A program made the position numbers and the translations under genes. A DNA stretch of 38,650 nt from Pseudomonadota bacterium (GTDB taxonomy: Bacteria > Desulfobacterota > Desulfobulbia > Desulfobulbales > SURF-16): contig JAHILF010000023.1 in NCBI GenBank assembly GCA_018897105.1, forward strand, positions 1-38,650, in the 5' to 3' direction. Within the stretch, counting starts at the first letter, position 1; every line of letters starts with the position of its first letter. This document shows, piece by piece, positions 34,420 to 38,650 of the stretch. The notes under the pieces are model-generated. The model saw only the letters and a program-made list of their open reading frames with translations, searched no databases and was not told the DNA's origin.

Positions 34420-34827
34420 ATGGTCAATAAAGAACCCCTTGTCAGCCAGCGCATCAGGAAGATAGAAGGCAGTTTTGCCTGGATCAGTCACCGTTTTCTG
34501 AGAAGCGGTTTCTTTGCCAGCCTCAGCCCGCATGAATTACTCTTGTACTTTTTCCTGTTGCTTGCGGCCGACCGCCAGGGACTTTCCTATTACCACTATG
34601 ACAAGATCTGCTCTTTGCTCCGTTTCTCTGTGGAAGACTATATCGTTGCCCGTGACCAGTTGATAGAAAAAGACCTGATTGCCTTTGACGGCACCTTTTT
34701 TCAGGTCCTCTCCTTGCCGCGGGTTCCTGTGGTCCAACCCCCCAGGTTGCTCAAAACCAGGGAAGCAATGGCAGCGGCCGATCCCGCCACCATCGGGCAA
34801 ATCATTCGCCGGCAACTTGAGCCGTGA
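34420..34827 (+). CDS. HTH-like accessory protein of the RIT element
   Basis: A 135-residue protein. ATG 34420 has GGAGGAG 5-10 nt upstream, so it is translated by itself as well as possibly by fusion to the zinc-ribbon protein. SFAWISHRFLRSGFFASLSPHELLLYFFLLLAADRQGLSYYHYDKI and the following SLLRFSVEDYIVARDQLIEK look like a winged-helix/replication-initiator-type helical fold (long run described, not quoted in full). No enzymatic motif is seen. The GTGA overlap with the first recombinase gene couples their translation. Probably a DNA-binding regulator of transposition. Confidence 0.62.
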   Translation: MVNKEPLVSQRIRKIEGSFAWISHRFLRSGFFASLSPHELLLYFFLLLAADRQGLSYYHYDKICSLLRFSVEDYIVARDQLIEKDLIAFDGTFFQVLSLPRVPVVQPPRLLKTREAMAAADPATIGQIIRRQLEP

Positions 34828-36011
34828 CCATGAATCATAAGGATTCACCCAAACTCGCGCAGACAGTTGAGCAATATCTCCTGCAGCTCATCGAACAGGG
34901 ATATCCGGATACATACATCAACGCTCGGAGGAAGGCTCTTCAGGATTTCCGCCTTTTTGTGGAACGGCAGCCGAAAAAATGGGACGAAATCTTTACCTTT
35001 GAAACATTGAAAGAATTTATGCAGCAGGACGACGGTAAAAAAGGACGATCCGCGGTTCGAGGGCTGGCAAGATTTCTTTATCAACAAAAGCAAATCTCTC
35101 AGCCCATCCCATTAAAATCAAGACAAAAACTGCCCGGCATTTTTGAGGACTATCTGCATTATTGCGCCACGGCCCGTTATGATACTGAACAAACGGTGCA
35201 GCATACACGTCGGGTTCTCGAGGCTTTCCAGCGCTATCTCAAGCGGCACACTATCAATCTTTCGGCCATAACAATCGAGCAGGTAGATGCCTTTGAACGC
35301 CAATACAATGCAGCTTATGCCCGGCACAGCCAGAAATTTAACCGGAGTTGCTTCAAAATTTTCCTGAAATACCTGTATCATGAGCGTCGTGAACTTACAC
35401 GAGACATTGCCGCTTTGCTCAAAGTGCCGCGAATATTTCATCGGACAAAACCACCCTGCTTCTTGCGCACTGACGAAATTCAACAACTCTTTGACAGCAT
35501 GAGCCTGTCAACCCCTGCGGATTTGCGAACCAACGCCATGATTCATATCGCGTATACCATGGGACTGCGTCCTCAGGAAATTTGTCGGCTCACCCTGGAT
35601 GATATTGAGTTCAGCAAGGCAGAGATGCGCATAAAAGATCGTAAGGCCGGCTCACCTATCACGCTGCCAATCCCGCCAAAGACACTCAAGGCTATTGTCG
35701 CCTATGTGGTCGAAGGCCGTCCGGAGAATAAATATCGCGAGCTTTTCCTGCGATGCCAACGGCCCAACGACCCTATCAGCCAACCGAATGTGTCCTATGC
35801 CATAAAGGCATGTATGCGAAAGGCCGGCTTGCCTGAAGAGGCTACCCCTTACTGGCTGCGTCACACCTATGCCCAGCACCTGTTGGAGGCCGGGGTCTCG
35901 GTCTTTGAGATCAAGGAAATGCTCGGGCATGACGACATCGATGCCACCAGAAGATACCTCCATATTCACATCAAACTCATGAGGAGGGTTGTTCTTGGCG
36001 AAATCGTTTGA
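34824..36011 (+). CDS. ritA: Tyrosine recombinase 1 of the RIT trio (RitA-like)
   Basis: A 395-residue tyrosine recombinase. An N-terminal SAM-like binding domain precedes a catalytic domain with R249 (GLRPQE), R346 in YWLRHTYAQHLL, H369 (MLGHDD) and nucleophile Y378 (TRRYLHIH). The first His of HxxR is Tyr343, a natural but unusual variant, so activity may be altered. It starts at GTG 34824 overlapping the previous stop (ATG 34830 is possible). It overlaps ritB by 17 nt. The three recombinases probably act as a mixed complex at the TTATGTTG boxes. Confidence 0.87.
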   Translation: MTMNHKDSPKLAQTVEQYLLQLIEQGYPDTYINARRKALQDFRLFVERQPKKWDEIFTFETLKEFMQQDDGKKGRSAVRGLARFLYQQKQISQPIPLKSRQKLPGIFEDYLHYCATARYDTEQTVQHTRRVLEAFQRYLKRHTINLSAITIEQVDAFERQYNAAYARHSQKFNRSCFKIFLKYLYHERRELTRDIAALLKVPRIFHRTKPPCFLRTDEIQQLFDSMSLSTPADLRTNAMIHIAYTMGLRPQEICRLTLDDIEFSKAEMRIKDRKAGSPITLPIPPKTLKAIVAYVVEGRPENKYRELFLRCQRPNDPISQPNVSYAIKACMRKAGLPEEATPYWLRHTYAQHLLEAGVSVFEIKEMLGHDDIDATRRYLHIHIKLMRRVVLGEIV

Positions 36012-36978
36012 AAGCTTCCTCGCGCCACAGATGGAAAAGTATCTCGAGTATCGCGGCAGCCTTGGTTACTCCGGAAAAGCAATGGACGGTCTGAGACTCT
36101 TAGATCGTTACCTGGTGACGAAAAACGTTACCACGCTCAAGATGCTGACACCTTTGTTCTTCCTGCGGATGCGGACTGATCTTGCGATAAATCAGAACAC
36201 GATAAATGGAGTAATCTATGCCTTGCGCGGCTTTTTTCACTACCTCGTACGCATTGAGTTCTGTCAGCATAATCCGCTTGCCGGGATTCCCCGTTTCAAG
36301 GAAAATAACATTATCCCCTTTATTTTCTCCGAGCAGGAGACGAAACATCTGCTCGAAGCGGCCTGGCGACAAGTCCGGAGAGAAAATCAGAATTTTTTCC
36401 TCAAGGACATGGGGTGTTGTCTGGCTCTGCAGCTCCTGGCCCGTTGCGGCTTGCGGATCTCTGAGCCTCTGCGGCTAAAACTCAGGGATTTCAGGGCTGA
36501 TGAAAGAACAATCTCTATCAGAGAGACAAAGTTCCGCAAGGATCGCTTGATTCCCATCCCTGTTGACGTGGCAAGACACCTGGCGGATTATCTATGCCTT
36601 CGCAGCGCCTTGCTGCCTGCGGATAATCATAATCCGTACCTTCTGGTCAGCGGTCCCGGAAAGGGGTTGTATAATGCGCAGGTTCGCAATTTTTTCCACC
36701 AGGCAGTCAGAGAAATCGGACTTGCCCAACCTAAACGGATCATCGGCAACACCAACATCAGTGCACCAACCCCGCACAGTCTGCGGCATTCCTTTGCAGT
36801 CAACACCCTCAGACGGATAAAAAAACGGGGTGATTCACCACAGAATGCGCTGCCGGTTCTTGCGGTATACATGGGCCACAAAAAATACATCTATACCATC
36901 TATTACCTCAAACTGATCGATGCCGACCAGCGCCGGAATCTCGTTGATTTTATAACTTCGTACCCATCGAGACTATGA
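35995..36978 (+). CDS. ritB: Tyrosine recombinase 2 of the RIT trio (RitB-like)
   Basis: A 327-residue tyrosine recombinase with complete catalytic residues: R154 (GLRISEPLRL), H261 and R264 in HSLRHSF, His in MGHKK and nucleophile Y304 in YYLKLI. The N-terminal domain (MAKSFESFLAPQMEKYLEY) is the usual SAM-like fold. TTG 35995 is chosen because GAGGAGG lies 8 nt upstream; TTG 35989 is too close to it. It overlaps ritC in ATGA. Confidence 0.87.
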   Translation: MAKSFESFLAPQMEKYLEYRGSLGYSGKAMDGLRLLDRYLVTKNVTTLKMLTPLFFLRMRTDLAINQNTINGVIYALRGFFHYLVRIEFCQHNPLAGIPRFKENNIIPFIFSEQETKHLLEAAWRQVRRENQNFFLKDMGCCLALQLLARCGLRISEPLRLKLRDFRADERTISIRETKFRKDRLIPIPVDVARHLADYLCLRSALLPADNHNPYLLVSGPGKGLYNAQVRNFFHQAVREIGLAQPKRIIGNTNISAPTPHSLRHSFAVNTLRRIKKRGDSPQNALPVLAVYMGHKKYIYTIYYLKLIDADQRRNLVDFITSYPSRL

Positions 36979-37994
36979 AACTTTCAAGCTGCATTCACCA
37001 ATTCTTCGGGCAGTATCTCCCCCGGATCAAAGGGTGCGGGTCCAATACGATCAAAGCCTACCGTGATGCTTTCTCTCTCTTTCTGCCCTTTGCCAGGGAC
37101 GCACTTGGTACCCCCATCGACTCTTTGCAGGTTGAGCAACTCACTCCGGAACTGATTGTGAAATTTCTTGGTTGTCTCGAAGAAGAGCGGGGCAATGTTG
37201 CCAGAACCAGAAATCACCGGCTGGCAGCCATAAAATCTCTGGCCAAGATGATTCTTTTTATGCATCCGGACATGCGGGATGTTGCGGCAAGGATATTGGC
37301 TATTCCCAAGAAGCGCTCCCACAGAAAGATAATCGGCTTTCTGCATCAAGATGGAATTCTGGCTGTCCTCGGTTCCGTTGATCTCCGCTCAGCACAAGGC
37401 TTCAGGGACTACACCCTGCTGAGTCTGCTTTTCGACTCCGGCGCCAGGGCCGGCGAAGTGGCCGCGCTTGATCTCGACTTCTTTGATCCGCAGAAAAAAA
37501 CGCTGGCCATTCTCGGCAAAGGTGGGCGCTTCAGAATGATAAACCTCTGGCCCAAAACGACGGATCTCCTTTGCCGGTATATCGAAAAATACCGGATTGC
37601 ACCACATCCTCTCTACAGTAATCGCTTATTTCTCAATCAGCGGGGAAAGGAACTCACCCGGCACGGGATATATCGGCTCTGCCGTAAATATCTGGAAAAA
37701 GTCCTGCCGGCGAAACGGCTGAAAGATCTCAACCCTGCCCACAGCTTCAGGCATTCCTGCGCGGTGAATATGCTCCTGGCCGGGCACCCCATATCCGACA
37801 TAAAAAACCGTCTCGGTCATGACAGCGTGCAATCGACCACGGTCTATCTGCACCTTGATTTAGGGCACCGGCAGCAGATCCAGAAAAAATTCATCACCTA
37901 CACACAGTCACTGCTGAATCAGGATGACAAGATAGATGAATTGATCGACTGGGAGAACAGGGAGGAAATTTTAAATTGGCTTGATAGCCTTTAG
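36975..37994 (+). CDS. ritC: Tyrosine recombinase 3 of the RIT trio (RitC-like)
   Basis: A 339-residue recombinase with R158 (GARAGEVAAL), H256 and R259 in HSFRHSCAVN, His in RLGHDSVQS and nucleophile Y291 (TTVYLHLD), so the full catalytic set is present. The N-terminal core-binding domain spans about 1-110. It has an acidic C-terminal tail (DDKIDELIDWENREE) not seen in the other two. It is the last gene; the 187-bp right end follows without a strong terminator. Confidence 0.87.
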   Translation: MKLSSCIHQFFGQYLPRIKGCGSNTIKAYRDAFSLFLPFARDALGTPIDSLQVEQLTPELIVKFLGCLEEERGNVARTRNHRLAAIKSLAKMILFMHPDMRDVAARILAIPKKRSHRKIIGFLHQDGILAVLGSVDLRSAQGFRDYTLLSLLFDSGARAGEVAALDLDFFDPQKKTLAILGKGGRFRMINLWPKTTDLLCRYIEKYRIAPHPLYSNRLFLNQRGKELTRHGIYRLCRKYLEKVLPAKRLKDLNPAHSFRHSCAVNMLLAGHPISDIKNRLGHDSVQSTTVYLHLDLGHRQQIQKKFITYTQSLLNQDDKIDELIDWENREEILNWLDSL

Positions 37995-38181
37995 GGGCTC
38001 TTTGATCCCCGATAAGGTTGACGGACAAGTAGGAAAAATTCAGATAAGTTATGTTGCATGAAAAAGGAGAATGACTTCTGAAAACAGCAAAACCGTCTGA
38101 AATGAAAAGAAAAATGCTACTATCGATAGCGCATCAAGAAAATCTTTTTATTTCAATTAGATAGGTCAACTCGCAACATAA
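37995..38181. repeat. Non-coding right end of the RIT element
   Basis: A 187-bp AT-rich stretch. TTATGTTGC occurs at 38049-38057 in the same orientation as the left boxes, and GCAACATAA at 38173-38181 inverted, so the right end carries a facing pair 115 bp apart. A 10-bp palindrome, CTATCGATAG, lies at 38120-38129. These are probably recombinase binding sites. Confidence 0.6.
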
Positions 38182-38650
38182 CAGTAGACATCGCAATCTG
38201 GGGATAATTTAGCATACTCTGATGTTGGATTTGGCAACCTCAAAGGCTGAACGATTTACTACACCAGCCAGCACAGGTGAACAGAAGAGGATAGCAAAAA
38301 ATAATTTCTTGGGGTCAATGTTCAGCGATCACAACCACCACCACCTCCTTGTTATGGAGGTTGTAATGCCCAAGGGAGTGACGAACAAGAAGGCGGTTAA
38401 TTGGGGCGCTTGCTTTTTAATAATCAAGTTGCACGTACCTTGAATTCAAGCAAATTTATTTGTCGGTGAATTTTCATCTATGTGAGACCGTTCACGGTAA
38501 TTGATGGATGGTTCGTCACATTGTTTGAGGGATGATCCGCAAATGGTAGCCGGACAATTCCTTCCACCTGGGGCTCTGCCCCAGACCCCGAGGTTTTTAA
38601 GGCATAAAGGCTCCTCGGAAATATCGAAAAGGCTCAAAAAAAAATGGGGA
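38182..38650. other. Downstream region without a recognisable gene
   Basis: After the element there is no convincing coding sequence. A 73-codon frame (38222-38443) shows no domain and no ribosome site. CTGGGGC-TCT-GCCCCAG (38568-38584) is a perfect 7-bp hairpin followed by ACCCCG, of a type repeated in proteobacterial intergenic regions. Confidence 0.5.

Larger units (their letters stand above)
33724..38181 (+). mobile_element. RIT-type (recombinase in trio) element, 4458 bp
   Basis: Three overlapping tyrosine recombinase genes in one direction, preceded by two small element-type ORFs. Perfect 10-bp inverted ends bound the element: TTATGTTGCG (33724-33733) and CGCAACATAA (38172-38181). CAGTAG occurs directly outside both ends (33718-33723 and 38182-38187) as a 6-bp direct repeat, so the insertion looks clean. 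The same ends can be read as 11-bp repeats with a 4-bp AGTA duplication. The RIT class is named for ritA, ritB and ritC of about these lengths (here 396, 328 and 340 codons). I infer it is potentially active: all three genes are intact. Confidence 0.8.

Noticed and set aside
34105-34827. A single 240-codon gene starting at TTG 34105
   Set aside because: The TTG lies inside the zinc-ribbon coding sequence and has no ribosome site. Two better starts exist (ATG 34004 with frameshift, ATG 34420).
33724-38181. Prophage, integron or integrative conjugative element
   Set aside because: Only recombinases and two small ORFs are present; no structural, conjugation or cassette genes, and three tandem recombinases with inverted ends fit a RIT element.
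38222-38443. 73-codon frame downstream of the RIT element
   Set aside because: No ribosome site, no recognisable domain and unusual composition; left as non-coding.
1-38650. CRISPR array, tRNA or rRNA genes
   Set aside because: I saw no regularly spaced direct repeats of 25-40 nt and no cloverleaf-like or rRNA-like sequence.

Overview
The window looks like a chromosomal segment of a Gram-negative, probably anaerobic member of the Desulfobacterota (former Deltaproteobacteria). I infer this from the gene mix: split ADP-forming acyl-CoA synthetase, FolE2, two glucan phosphorylases, a DUF3365-type haem sensor, a DUF294/CBS nucleotidyltransferase next to a DnaQ-like exonuclease, a c-di-GMP-I riboswitch and a recombinase-in-trio (RIT) element. 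No rRNA, tRNA, phage structural gene or CRISPR array was seen, so the exact taxon is not fixed.

Layout. (1) 1-8.0 kb, plus strand: a sigma54-type promoter, a c-di-GMP-I (GEMM) riboswitch with terminator platform, and a secreted 922-residue H-type-lectin adhesin. These are followed by a membrane HD-GYP c-di-GMP phosphodiesterase, a cNMP/CBS/DUF294 regulator and a 3'-5' exonuclease. The region reads as a surface-attachment and second-messenger block. (2) 8.0-17.4 kb, minus strand: TPR-OmpA protein, DUF3365 haem/HAMP sensor, ExeA/GspA-like ATPase, glycogen phosphorylase, CCA-type tRNA nucleotidyltransferase, FolE2, a PP-loop ATPase and a RibD-C-type reductase. The last three genes are tightly packed and look like a pterin or nucleotide-modification operon. 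(3) 17.5-25.3 kb, plus strand: a ParB-like protein coupled to an exported DUF4350-like protein, then a complete TetR/HlyD/ABC exporter operon matching the cecR-ybhGFSR type, with a palindromic operator candidate. (4) 25.6-33.7 kb: a small PilZ-like protein, beta-carbonic anhydrase, a second alpha-glucan phosphorylase, the CbpM/CbpA chaperone pair, ADP-forming acyl-CoA synthetase subunits, LapA and YjbQ. (5) 33.72-38.18 kb: a RIT-type mobile element.

The RIT element is the most unusual part. Three overlapping tyrosine recombinase genes follow a zinc-ribbon ORF and an HTH-like ORF. The ends carry a 10-bp perfect inverted repeat, TTATGTTGCG, flanked by a 6-bp direct repeat, CAGTAG. The left end holds a pyrimidine tract and a multi-stem potential RNA (33865-33997) immediately before the zinc-ribbon gene. 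The zinc-ribbon frame continues only after a -1 shift, at a textbook A_AAA_AAT heptamer, and then runs without a stop into the HTH-like gene. This could be programmed frameshifting or decay, and comparison of element copies would settle it.

All assignments come from reading the sequence and recalled family features. No database search was run.
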